Positions 42,487-50,192 of a stretch of 51,988 nt of DNA are shown one piece after another (the stretch's first letter is position 1; the number at the start of each line of letters is the position of its first letter). Origin of the DNA: an uncultured Collinsella sp. (GTDB lineage Bacteria; Actinomycetota; Coriobacteriia; Coriobacteriales; Coriobacteriaceae); NCBI GenBank assembly GCA_902470065.1, contig CABRFA010000007.1, positions 1 through 51,988 on the forward strand, in the 5' to 3' direction. The notes below the pieces were generated by a model. It searched no databases, was not told the DNA's origin, and saw only the letters and a program-made list of their open reading frames with translations. Made by a program: the position numbers and the translations under genes.

Positions 42487-44352
42487 CTACTTCGTGTGTG
42501 GGATACCCAGCACGTCGAGCGCGTTGGCCATAATGGACTGGAACGGCACCGCAGCGGCATCTGAGCCGCTCGGCGTTCCGTCGAGCGTGATATAGCACAG
42601 CACCTTGGGCGATTGTGCCGGTGCAAAGCCCATAAAGGACGACATGTAGTTCTCCTTGAGGTAGCCGCCGTTCTCGTCGGCACGTTCGGCCGTACCGGTC
42701 TTACCCGCCACGTCATAGCCGTCAACCGCGCCGCCAACGCCCGTTCCCTCGGACACGACCGTCTGCATGCACGATGTCACCTGGGATGCGGCGTCCTCCG
42801 AAATCGCGCGCTCGCCTTCGCCCCAGTCCTTCTCGTCGCCCTTGCTGGACTTATAGAAGTGCGGGGTCATCATCACGCCGCCGTTGGCGATACCGCCCAC
42901 GGCACGTGCGACCTCAATCGGCGAGACGGACAGCGCCTGTCCAAAGCTCATCGAGCCCAGCGTGGCGCCGTCATACTGGTCACGTTCCTTGACGATGCCC
43001 AGGCTCTCGCCCGGAAAATCGACACCGGAGCTGTGACCGATGCCCCACTTGTCCACATAGGCGGCAAAGTCGTCGGCACCGATCTTGCGCCCCACCAGGA
43101 CAAAGCCCACGTTGGACGAACGGCGCATCATCTCGCGCACATCCATGGTCATGGCGTAGTCGCGCTTGTCGGCATCGGTGACGGTATCGTCGCCCACCTT
43201 GATGCTCGCCGGCACCTCAAACGACGTGCTCGATCGCACGACGCCCAAGTCGAAGCCGGCGCCTGCCACGAGCGTCTTAAAGACCGAGCCGGGCTCGTAG
43301 GCGTCGGTGACCAGGCGCAAGTTCATATCCTCGGTCTTGGCGTTTTCCAGATTGGTCTGGTCGTAAGTCGGATACGAGCAGGCTGCCAAGATCTCGCCTG
43401 TCGTAGGATCGGTGACCAGCGCCGAGCCGTTCTTGGCCTTAGTCTTCTCAACTGCCTCTGCCAGGGCATCCTCGGCCGCACGCTGGATATTGACGTCGAG
43501 CGTCGTCACGATATCAACGCCGTCGACCGCAGCCACCTTTTTATAGGCACCGCCCGCGATATAGCTGCCGTCTCTCGCGCGCTCGCGTACGAGAGAACCG
43601 TTCGTGCCTGTCAGAAGCTTGTTGTATTGCTTTTCGAGACCCGTCAAGCCGTCGTTGTCCACATTCACTACACCCAGCACCTGCGATGCCAGATTGCCGT
43701 ATGGATATACGCGCTTCATGGCCTGCTCAAAAAGCACGCCGGGCAGGTTCTTCTTCTCCAGCGCCGCAGCATCGTCTTCGTCCACCTGGCGCTTGATATA
43801 CACCCAGGTGCCATCGGACTCAACGAGCTTGCGGCAGGTCTTTTTATCGATTCCCGTTGCCTTGACCAGCGCCGACACCGTCTTGTCGACATCCTCGACA
43901 AGCTGCGGGTTCACGGCGATGTTGCGACATTCGACCGACGACGCCAGCACGTTACCGTTGCGGTCGTATATGGTGCCGCGTTTGGCATAGAGGGTCTGCG
44001 CTAGCAGGCGGCGCGCATCGGCGCGCTCGCGCAGTTTATCGGCTTCGACAATTTGATAGTCGGCAAGGCGAAAGACGCCCAAGCCCAAGCCAAGCCCAAT
44101 GAATCCCATGACGGCTTTGCGGCGAGGCAGAGGCGCGCCTGTGAGCCATTCGGTCGACGAACTCTTGCGCGACCTGGTGTTATGCACTTGAGGGCCGCCC
44201 GAGCCGCGAAGTCGCGACGCCGGGTCGTTGCCACGGGACCGCCCGGCGTTGTAAGATTGCCGACCCGTTCCTTGATAACCAGAACGTCCCCGCGACGAGG
44301 GACGTCCAGAACCGCGGCCCCCATCGGAACCGCGGCGATAGTCATTTGTCAT
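42487..44352 (-). CDS. ftsI: Septal penicillin-binding protein (FtsI/PBP2-type transpeptidase)
   Basis: 621 residues. Class B PBP that crosslinks septal peptidoglycan with FtsW. An N-terminal cytosolic stretch of about 75 residues is rich in Gly, Arg and Ser, then a membrane helix (KAVMGFIGLGLGLGVFRLAD). The dimerisation domain follows with RGTIYDRNGNVLASS. The transpeptidase motifs are SVFK (SxxK), SSN (SxN) and KTGT, all intact. It starts 17 nt after the ftsL-like gene. There is no C-terminal PASTA domain. Confidence 0.93.
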   Translation of the reverse strand: MTNDYRRGSDGGRGSGRPSSRGRSGYQGTGRQSYNAGRSRGNDPASRLRGSGGPQVHNTRSRKSSSTEWLTGAPLPRRKAVMGFIGLGLGLGVFRLADYQIVEADKLRERADARRLLAQTLYAKRGTIYDRNGNVLASSVECRNIAVNPQLVEDVDKTVSALVKATGIDKKTCRKLVESDGTWVYIKRQVDEDDAAALEKKNLPGVLFEQAMKRVYPYGNLASQVLGVVNVDNDGLTGLEKQYNKLLTGTNGSLVRERARDGSYIAGGAYKKVAAVDGVDIVTTLDVNIQRAAEDALAEAVEKTKAKNGSALVTDPTTGEILAACSYPTYDQTNLENAKTEDMNLRLVTDAYEPGSVFKTLVAGAGFDLGVVRSSTSFEVPASIKVGDDTVTDADKRDYAMTMDVREMMRRSSNVGFVLVGRKIGADDFAAYVDKWGIGHSSGVDFPGESLGIVKERDQYDGATLGSMSFGQALSVSPIEVARAVGGIANGGVMMTPHFYKSSKGDEKDWGEGERAISEDAASQVTSCMQTVVSEGTGVGGAVDGYDVAGKTGTAERADENGGYLKENYMSSFMGFAPAQSPKVLCYITLDGTPSGSDAAAVPFQSIMANALDVLGIPHTK

Positions 44353-44369
44353 ACTCAGCTACCGTCTTG

Positions 44370-44840
44370 CTACTGAGCGGTCGCGGTCGCGTTGGCGCCC
44401 GCGGCTGCATCCTGCGAAAAGTCAAGTGTAACGCTCTCGCTGGGCTCCACCATGCCATAAGCGCCCGCAAGGTCGCGAATGCGCGTGTCGGCGCCATAGA
44501 CCGAATGCATGACCTCCAGGTCGGAGCTCTCATCGGTCGCCTTTTCGAGCGTGTTGGTAAGCTCGGCGTTGCTGTTGAGCACCTGGGCCGTAACGCCGGC
44601 GAGCGCCACGCGGGCGACGCCGATCGTCATGAAGATAGCCGCAATGATGCAAAACGTTTTAAGAACGCTCATGAAAACCGGGCTTACCGCCTGGTTTGCC
44701 TGACGGCCCGCGCCCGTGTAGACATCAAAGCGCGGCGTGTGCTGCTCACGGGGAGCAACGGGGGCCTGCGGCGTCTCACGATAGGCGGGCATGGCGTTCA
44801 TATCATAGGCGAGTGCTGCGCTTGAAGTGTTGTAGCCCAT
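44370..44840 (-). CDS. ftsL: FtsL-like divisome membrane protein
   Basis: 156 residues. A cytosolic N-terminus of about 55 residues, one membrane helix (about 56-80, FCIIAAIFMTIGVARVALAG), then a short coiled-coil-like segment (LNSNAELTNTLEKATDESSDL) and an Ala-rich tail. The topology and place between rsmH and ftsI match FtsL, which binds FtsQ/DivIC and activates FtsWI. Sequence identity to FtsL is not obvious, as usual for this family. GGGAGGCGGCATATC precedes the ATG. Confidence 0.7.
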   Translation of the reverse strand: MGYNTSSAALAYDMNAMPAYRETPQAPVAPREQHTPRFDVYTGAGRQANQAVSPVFMSVLKTFCIIAAIFMTIGVARVALAGVTAQVLNSNAELTNTLEKATDESSDLEVMHSVYGADTRIRDLAGAYGMVEPSESVTLDFSQDAAAGANATATAQ

Positions 44841-44930
44841 GATATGCCGCCTCCCATCCCGAGTACGTTGGTAGTGTGTTTAAGCTTCGTTTATGGTGCG
44901 AGCGGGAGGTCCAATATCGCGCGGTCGCGT

Positions 44931-45896
44931 CTACAGACGCTGCGCCACGCGGATCTTGGCTGATCTCGCCCGAGGGTTGCGCGCAACCTCATCGGGTTGG
45001 GCAACCAGGGGTTTGCGGGTGATGACCTTGAGTATCGGCACGTTGCCGCACACGCACACCGGAATCTCCGGCGGACACGTGCACCCCTGGCTCATCTCCT
45101 TAAAGTGGTTCTTTACGATACGGTCCTCGAGCGAGTGATACGAGATGACGCAGATACGTCCGCCCGGGTTGAGCCACCTGATGGCGGCATCAAGCCCTCG
45201 TTCGAGCACATCGAGCTCGTGATTGACCTCGATGCGAATGGCCTGGAAACTTTTCTTGGCCGGGTGTCCGCCATGCCGACGAGCGGCAGCCGGGATACCC
45301 GCCTTGATGATCTCGACAAATTGGCCGGTGGTTTCGATCGGTTCTTGCTCGCGGCGGCGCACGATCTCGCGCGCGATCTGCGAGGCGAACTTCTCTTCGC
45401 CGTAGACGCGTAGAATCCGGGCGAGGTCGTGTTCGTTATAGGTGTTGATGACCTCAGCTGCGTTTAAGGTGTTATTACCCGGATCCATCCGCATGTCCAA
45501 TGGGGCGTCCTCGTTATACGAAAAGCCCCTGCCAGGGATATCGAGTTGCGGTGACGAAACGCCCAAATCGAACAGGAAGCCATCGACCCCGGGCACCTCG
45601 GCCGAGCAAAGCAGCTCGTCCAAGTCGCCGAAATTGCCCTTCAGCAGCTGGTGCGGAACGCCGGGAACCTCGCGGTCCAGACGGGCGCCAGCGGCCTCGA
45701 GGGCCATGTCGTCCTGATCGACGCCGAGCAAAAGGCCCGTCTCCCCCACCTGCGCGGCCATCTTTACCGAATGGCCGGCACCGCCAAGGGTGCAATCGCA
45801 GACAACGGAGCCGCTCTTTAGCCGCAGCGACTCAAGCACTTCGCCGAGCATGACAGGTTCATGCCGATATTCTTGTGTCAAGATCCCACGCTCCAT
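44931..45896 (-). CDS. rsmH: 16S rRNA (cytosine1402-N4)-methyltransferase
   Basis: 321 residues. It methylates C1402 in the 16S decoding centre. Family parts are HEPVMLGEVLESL, DCTLGGAGHSVKMA (SAM loop), GVDQDDMALEAA, FDLGVSSPQLDIPGRGFSY, FQAIRIEVNHEL and ISYHSLEDRIVKNHF. The ATG at 45896 has a weak site; a TTG at 45881 is preceded by GGAG 9 nt upstream and is an alternative start. It lies 20 nt after mraZ. Confidence 0.95.
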   Translation of the reverse strand: MERGILTQEYRHEPVMLGEVLESLRLKSGSVVCDCTLGGAGHSVKMAAQVGETGLLLGVDQDDMALEAAGARLDREVPGVPHQLLKGNFGDLDELLCSAEVPGVDGFLFDLGVSSPQLDIPGRGFSYNEDAPLDMRMDPGNNTLNAAEVINTYNEHDLARILRVYGEEKFASQIAREIVRRREQEPIETTGQFVEIIKAGIPAAARRHGGHPAKKSFQAIRIEVNHELDVLERGLDAAIRWLNPGGRICVISYHSLEDRIVKNHFKEMSQGCTCPPEIPVCVCGNVPILKVITRKPLVAQPDEVARNPRARSAKIRVAQRL

Positions 45897-45916
45897 CCGT
45901 TACCCGTGCCTTGCCC

Positions 45917-46351
45917 TTACGAGAAGAAGAGGTCCAGCAGGGCCTCATCGTCATCGTCCTCATCGGCCGCGGCGCGATCCCAAACCTCAAGGTGGTCGTA
46001 GTTGCCCACAACCGTGACCTCGCGGTCGAGGTTCGCCTGCTTGCGGAGAGACTCGGAAAGACCGATACGACCGGCGCTGTCCACGTCCATCGACGTGGTG
46101 CGCTTGTTGATCGCCCTCATGAGCTTCTGGTCATTAATGTCACGCGGGTTAAAACCCTCGTGGCCCTCACGACCCGCGAAGAGTCCTTCGACCCACTTAT
46201 CGAAGGCCTCGGCAGAGAACACGTACAGAGCATCGACATCCAGGGCTTTGAACACGCGAACGTGCTCTCCAAGCTCCTCGCGAAGGGGTGCAGGCAGGGA
46301 CAGACGACCTTTTGCATCGAGATTGCGCTCGTATGCACCAGTCATTCCCAT
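45917..46351 (-). CDS. mraZ: Transcriptional regulator MraZ
   Basis: 144 residues with two MraZ/AbrB-like beta domains. MraZ binds repeated TGGG elements and represses its own dcw promoter. The N-terminal GAYERNLDAKGRLSLPAPLRE and the second DSAGRIGLSESLRKQANL carry the DXXGR motifs of both halves. GAGGGGAGGGCGCAC precedes the ATG. It is the first gene of the cluster and its upstream region carries TGGG repeats and two palindromes. The C-terminus is acidic. Confidence 0.95.
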   Translation of the reverse strand: MGMTGAYERNLDAKGRLSLPAPLREELGEHVRVFKALDVDALYVFSAEAFDKWVEGLFAGREGHEGFNPRDINDQKLMRAINKRTTSMDVDSAGRIGLSESLRKQANLDREVTVVGNYDHLEVWDRAAADEDDDDEALLDLFFS

Positions 46352-46387
46352 GTGCGCCCTCCCCTCGGTTACTCAGATGGCACGTAC

Positions 46388-46404
46388 GCGGGGAACCACC
46401 CCGC
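46388..46404. promoter_or_regulatory. Palindrome II in the mraZ leader
   Basis: GCGGGG-AACCA-CCCCGC lies 37 nt before the mraZ ATG and just downstream of the predicted transcript start. It matches palindrome I (46425-46441) in design and loop, with the outer base pairs changed on both arms. Confidence 0.5.
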
Positions 46405-46419
46405 CTGTCGACGTCATTA

Positions 46420-46448
46420 ATAATATGGGGAACCGCCCCATTTTTCAA
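46420..46448 (-). promoter_or_regulatory. mraZ (dcw) promoter
   Basis: On the minus strand TTGAAA (46443-46448) and TATTAT (46420-46425) are separated by exactly 17 bp, the best sigma-70-type promoter seen in the window. The start would be near 46413, giving a leader of about 60 nt before mraZ. The spacer is almost entirely filled by palindrome I. Confidence 0.7.
46425..46441. promoter_or_regulatory. Palindrome I between -35 and -10 of the mraZ promoter
   Basis: ATGGGG-AACCG-CCCCAT is a perfect 6-bp-arm palindrome occupying the promoter spacer, where a bound repressor would block RNA polymerase. On the minus strand it contains TGGGGCGG, related to MraZ TGGG elements. Confidence 0.55.
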
Positions 46449-46455
46449 CACCTTT

Positions 46456-46494
46456 CCCCACCCCTTCCCCCACTCCGCCCCACCACTCCACCCA
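46456..46494 (-). promoter_or_regulatory. Putative MraZ-box array
   Basis: On the minus strand TGGGG occurs at 46478-46482, 46468-46472 and 46456-46460, with TGGG at 46491-46494. Steps are 12 or 10 bp, close to the helical repeat seen for MraZ boxes (TGGGN with 5-nt spacers). The array lies just upstream of the -35 element. The surrounding sequence is G-rich, so some repeats may be fortuitous. Confidence 0.5.
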
Positions 46495-46716
46495 CCATAT
46501 ATTGCAAAACACCCCCAAGCATATGTTCGAAAACACAATATGTTGTGTTTGCAGCAAAGACGGGATGCCACCTGTAGAACCACGCCCGCGAACCTCAACC
46601 TTCAAGTTGACCTTGAGGCGATTTTTACGTCCCTTTACACGCCGTTCACATCGCCCCCAAACTCCCCCACCCACGACACACACGGCCCACCGCCGCGTCG
46701 GTGTCTGGCGAAAAAT
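46495..46716. other. Region between the mraZ promoter and the xerD hairpin
   Basis: No credible gene. It holds an inverted repeat AAACACAA-TATG-TTGTGTTT (46531-46550) and a palindrome CCTCAA-N14-TTGAGG (46593-46618) containing AACCTTCAAGTTGA. The latter motif recurs upstream of ftsZ with one change. These could be distal regulatory sites for the dcw promoter. The many open frames here have no ribosome sites. Confidence 0.45.
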
Positions 46717-46778
46717 GGGGCGGGCCCCAGATTGCCCATGCGCGCAAAAGTGCGTATCGGCAATCTGGGGCCCGCCCC
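46717..46778 (-). terminator. Long hairpin terminator of xerD
   Basis: Perfect 20-bp arms (46717-46736 and 46759-46778), core GGGCGGGCCCCAGATTGCC, with a CGC/GCG tip. On the minus strand it follows the xerD stop by 35 nt and is followed by ATTTTTC. Another member of the long-stem hairpins in this window. Confidence 0.85.
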
Positions 46779-46813
46779 CCTTAATATTTATAAATATGCA
46801 GGTCAGCGAGGTG

Positions 46814-47755
46814 CTAGCGATGTGCCAGCGGATGCGCCGCCAGATAGACCTCGGTCAGTTGCGTGCGGTCGACATGTGTGTAGACCTGCGTGGTCGAAAT
46901 ATCGGCATGGCCCAAAATCTCCTGCAGCACACGCAGGTCTGCGCCGCCCGCAAGCATATGGGTAGCAAAGGAGTGACGCAGCGTGTGGGGATGGAGTCCC
47001 ACCAGCCCCACCTGGCGCCCGTAGCGCTCACAGATGGCATGGATGCCCTGGCGCGACAGACGGCGGCCGTTCTTATTTAAAAAGACCGCCGAGGTCTCGG
47101 TTCCGCGGGCATGGGCCGCCAAGCGAGAACGCCCCTCAGTTACATAGAGCGCCAGAGCTCGCGCCGCGCTTCCTACCAGCGGGGACAGGCGTTCCTTTGA
47201 GCCCTTACCGCGAACGAGCACAAAGCCATCGTCGATATGGATATCGCCCACATCGAGCCCCACCAACTCGCTCACACGTAAACCGCATCCGTAGAGCACT
47301 TCCAAGATGGCATGGTCGCGCAAGCCCATCTCGCCCTCGGGGAAGTCTTGATCGAGCAGCGCCGAGACATCCTCCACCGATAGATACTCCGGCAAACGCT
47401 CAGCCTTTTTAGGCAGGCGCAACGCCGCCGTTGGATTTTGGGCCACAGCCCCATCGCGCACCAAAAAGGCATGCAGGCCCTTCACGGCCGCAAGCGCACG
47501 CTCCACCGAGGCATCGGAATAGCCCCCATCGCGACGGTCGGCAACAAAGCCCTCCACGACCTGACGGGTCACCTCTTCAAAAGACACAATACCCGCCCGC
47601 TCCAGATAGGCGCAGTACGTCGTCAGGTCACGACGATAGGCCGCAATCGTGTTGCGCGCCAAACCCCGCTCGACCGCGAGGTAATCGAGATACTCCCCCG
47701 CCGCCACGGCGAGCGACGAGGGAGTAGCTTCGGTATGTTCCTTATTCGCCGGCAC
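46814..47755 (-). CDS. xerD: Site-specific tyrosine recombinase XerD
   Basis: 313 residues. With XerC or alone it resolves chromosome dimers at dif. An N-terminal SAM-like core-binding domain (YLDYLAVERGLARNTIAAYR) precedes the catalytic domain. Active residues are visible: Arg in GCGLRVSELVGL, Lys in RGKGSKERL, HTLRHSFATH, ILGHADISTTQVYTHV with His and the nucleophilic Tyr. The GTG at 47755 lies 2 nt after the pyrG stop with GGACTAAGG directly before it, so translational coupling to pyrG is likely. XerC versus XerD is by best resemblance. Confidence 0.9.
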   Translation of the reverse strand: MPANKEHTEATPSSLAVAAGEYLDYLAVERGLARNTIAAYRRDLTTYCAYLERAGIVSFEEVTRQVVEGFVADRRDGGYSDASVERALAAVKGLHAFLVRDGAVAQNPTAALRLPKKAERLPEYLSVEDVSALLDQDFPEGEMGLRDHAILEVLYGCGLRVSELVGLDVGDIHIDDGFVLVRGKGSKERLSPLVGSAARALALYVTEGRSRLAAHARGTETSAVFLNKNGRRLSRQGIHAICERYGRQVGLVGLHPHTLRHSFATHMLAGGADLRVLQEILGHADISTTQVYTHVDRTQLTEVYLAAHPLAHR

Positions 47756-47757
47756 CC

Positions 47758-49419
47758 TTAGTCCGTAGCGAGGTTCATGGGCGTCACCTGCAGACGGTCG
47801 ACACCCTCGTGCTGGCCGATCGAAGCGCGCACGAACTCGCGGAACAGCGGCTGCGGGTTGGTCGGGCGGCTCTTGAACTCGGGATGAGCCTGGGTTGCCA
47901 CATACCACGGATGCACGTCGCGCGGCAGCTCGACCATCTCGACCAGGCGCTCGTCGGGCGACAGACCCGAGATAACCAAGCCGGCGTCCTCGAGCTGGTC
48001 ACGGAAGGCGTTGTTGAACTCAAAGCGATGACGGTGACGCTCGTAGACGAGCTCCTCGCCATATGCCTCGCGAGCGAGGGTATCGGCGGCGAGCTTGCAC
48101 GGATAGGCGCCCAGGCGCATGGTGCCGCCCTTCTCGGTCACGTCCTCCTGCGAGCTCATCAGATCGATGACGCTAAACGGGCCGTCCGGATCGAACTCGG
48201 AGGAGCTGGCGCCGGCAAGGCCGACGACGTTGCGGGCGAACTCGCACACGGCCACCTGCATACCCAGGCAAATGCCCAGATACGGAATCTTGTGCTCACG
48301 GGCAAACTCGGCCGCGAGGATCTTGCCCTCCAGGGCGCGCTTGCCAAAGCCGCCGGGGACCAGGATGCCCGAGGCGTCGCCCAGAACCTCGGAGACATTC
48401 TGCTCGTCGAGGCTCTCGCCGTCGACCAGCTGGACGTCCACATGGCGATCGTAGAAGACGCCCGCATGGTGCAGGGCCTCGATAACCGACAGGTACGCAT
48501 CGGGCAGCTGCGTGTACTTGCCCACGACGGCGATCTTCACCTTGTCGGCGTGATGGTTGGCGTGATTCTGTTTGCGCAGGAACTCATTCCACTCGCTCAT
48601 GTCGCGCTCACGCGGGTCCAGACCCAGGCGCTCGCAAATGCGCAGGTCAAAGTCCTGCTCGGCAAGCAGCTGCGGAACATCGTAAATGCTCGCGCAGTCC
48701 TCGTTGGTAAAGACGCAATCGGTGTCGACGTCGCAGAAGCTTGCGATCTTTCCGCGGATAGCGTCATCGATATGGTGGTCGGAGCGCAGCACGATGATAT
48801 CGGGCTGGATGCCAAAGCTGCGGAGCTCCTTGACGGAATGCTGCGTGGGCTTGGTCTTGACCTCGTGGGCGGCGGCGATATAGGGAACGAGCGACACGTG
48901 GATGTAGCAGACGTTCTCGGGGCCGGCCTCCTTGCGGTACTGACGGATGGCCTCGACAAACGGTTGGGACTCGATGTCGCCGATCGTGCCGCCCAGCTCG
49001 GTGATGACTACATCGGAGCCGGTCTGCTCCTCGATGCGGCGGAACTTGTCCTTAATGGCATTGGTGACGTGAGGAATCACCTGCACGGTACCGCCCAAAA
49101 AGTCGCCGCGACGCTCGCGGGCGATCAAGCTCTTATAGATGGCGCCGGTCGTAAAGTTGGAATCGCGGGTCAGGTTCTCATCAATAAAGCGCTCGTAATG
49201 ACCCAGGTCCAGGTCGGACTCGTAACCATCCTCGGTAACGAAGACCTCACCATGCTGGAAGGGGCTCATGGTACCGGGGTCGACGTTCAGATACGGATCG
49301 GCCTTCTGCATCGTTACTTTGTAGCCACGCGACTTGAGCAGACGGCCCAGCGAGGCCGCGGTGATACCCTTGCCCAGAGACGAAACCACGCCACCGGTTA
49401 CGAACACATGCTTGGTCAT
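47758..49419 (-). CDS. pyrG: CTP synthase
   Basis: 553 residues. It aminates UTP to CTP using glutamine and ATP. The synthetase domain starts KHVFVTGGVVSSLGKG with the P-loop, followed by KADPYLNVDPGTMSPFQHGE. The C-terminal glutaminase domain has PYLGICLGMQVAVCEFARN with the nucleophilic Cys and ATQAHPEFKSRP with the His-Glu pair. Complete and of normal length. xerD follows immediately. Confidence 0.97.
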   Translation of the reverse strand: MTKHVFVTGGVVSSLGKGITAASLGRLLKSRGYKVTMQKADPYLNVDPGTMSPFQHGEVFVTEDGYESDLDLGHYERFIDENLTRDSNFTTGAIYKSLIARERRGDFLGGTVQVIPHVTNAIKDKFRRIEEQTGSDVVITELGGTIGDIESQPFVEAIRQYRKEAGPENVCYIHVSLVPYIAAAHEVKTKPTQHSVKELRSFGIQPDIIVLRSDHHIDDAIRGKIASFCDVDTDCVFTNEDCASIYDVPQLLAEQDFDLRICERLGLDPRERDMSEWNEFLRKQNHANHHADKVKIAVVGKYTQLPDAYLSVIEALHHAGVFYDRHVDVQLVDGESLDEQNVSEVLGDASGILVPGGFGKRALEGKILAAEFAREHKIPYLGICLGMQVAVCEFARNVVGLAGASSSEFDPDGPFSVIDLMSSQEDVTEKGGTMRLGAYPCKLAADTLAREAYGEELVYERHRHRFEFNNAFRDQLEDAGLVISGLSPDERLVEMVELPRDVHPWYVATQAHPEFKSRPTNPQPLFREFVRASIGQHEGVDRLQVTPMNLATD

Positions 49420-49547
49420 ATTGAGTTACCTGCGCTTCCCGTAGAAGTTGTTTATCCACATCTTACGGGTCTTCATTGTAATACTCGCGCCGCGGACCGT
49501 TCGCAATTTTTCTCGCGTGAGATTGCATTTCTCAATCTTGAAACAAA

Positions 49548-49573
49548 ACGCCGCCCGGTTTCCCAGGCGGCGT
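49548..49573 (-). terminator. Terminator of the winged-helix gene
   Basis: Perfect 8-bp stem ACGCCGCC / GGCGGCGT with a 10-nt loop, followed on the minus strand by TTTGTTTC. It lies 24 nt past the stop. Confidence 0.75.
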
Positions 49574-49597
49574 CGCTATGGCAAGGGTTACATGCTG

Positions 49598-49936
49598 CTA
49601 TCGATCAGCAACCTCGTCCTCAAGCATTTCTTGAACGAGCATGCCGGTACGGACGCCCTCAAGATACCACTCGCCACGTTCGGTGAGGCAAATGCCATTT
49701 GCAAGCTGACCGCCGTCGTCGCTATAACGCGAGACGACATCAATCATGCCTTCGGAATCCAAGCGATCGATTGCGGCGCGGGCACGATACGGCGAAACCC
49801 CCACGCGCTCGGCAAGCGTTTTGCGCGAGAAACCATACGGCCCGCCATTGTCTTCGGTTTGCTGGTCGATCTCCATCAACACCAGCACCTCGACACGCTT
49901 CATATCGTTGACACTCGCACGACCCTTGCCCGCCAT
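49598..49936 (-). CDS. Small winged-helix DNA-binding protein
   Basis: 112 residues. The central part FSRKTLAERVGVSPYRARAAIDRLDSEGMIDVVSRY is a clear winged helix-turn-helix with recognition helix and wing. A short helix precedes it and a helical, acidic C-terminus (VQEMLEDEVADR) could dimerise. No ligand domain. The ATG at 49936 follows GAGGAGGCTGCT; 18 codons of upstream open frame are rejected. It is separated from pyrG by a terminator. MarR- or PadR-like in size; its target is unknown. Confidence 0.75.
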   Translation of the reverse strand: MAGKGRASVNDMKRVEVLVLMEIDQQTEDNGGPYGFSRKTLAERVGVSPYRARAAIDRLDSEGMIDVVSRYSDDGGQLANGICLTERGEWYLEGVRTGMLVQEMLEDEVADR

Positions 49937-50130
49937 AGCAGCCTCCTCAAACCGAGCACGAGCATCTAACGCGCCGTGCGCGACCGACACACCTCACGAT
50001 GGCAGGTAATATCCATCATGCGGCATCCCGCTAAGGATGAAACAGTTACGGCTATTGTATACCGCTCAAATTGTTTCTAGGCAGGTAAACGGCTATTTTT
50101 CGCCGAAATAGGCGCTTTATTGATCAAAAA

Positions 50131-50158
50131 GCCGTACCGGGCGCTAACCCGATACGGC
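50131..50158 (-). terminator. DUF1846 gene terminator
   Basis: 11-bp stem GCCGTACCGGG / CCCGATACGGC with one mismatch and a 6-nt loop, followed on the minus strand by TTTTTGATC. It lies 34 nt past the stop. Confidence 0.8.
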
Positions 50159-50192
50159 CAAAATGCAATGCAATTACCGCGGTGCTTCAAAC

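Noticed and set aside
46624..46650. Pho-box-like repeats TTTACG/TTTACA/TTCACA on the plus strand
   Set aside because: Spacing is 10 and 11 bp, but they point towards the end of xerD, with no plus-strand gene to control.
49452..49460. Perfect DnaA box TTATCCACA upstream of pyrG
   Set aside because: A single 9-mer is expected about this often by chance in a window of this size; no second box, AT-rich unwinding region, dnaA or dnaN nearby.
47809..49686. Very long open frame antisense to pyrG (and similar ones antisense to ftsZ, murD, argG)
   Set aside because: In GC-rich genes the antisense frame matching codon positions is often free of stops. The pyrG product is unmistakable and the antisense peptides are low-complexity.
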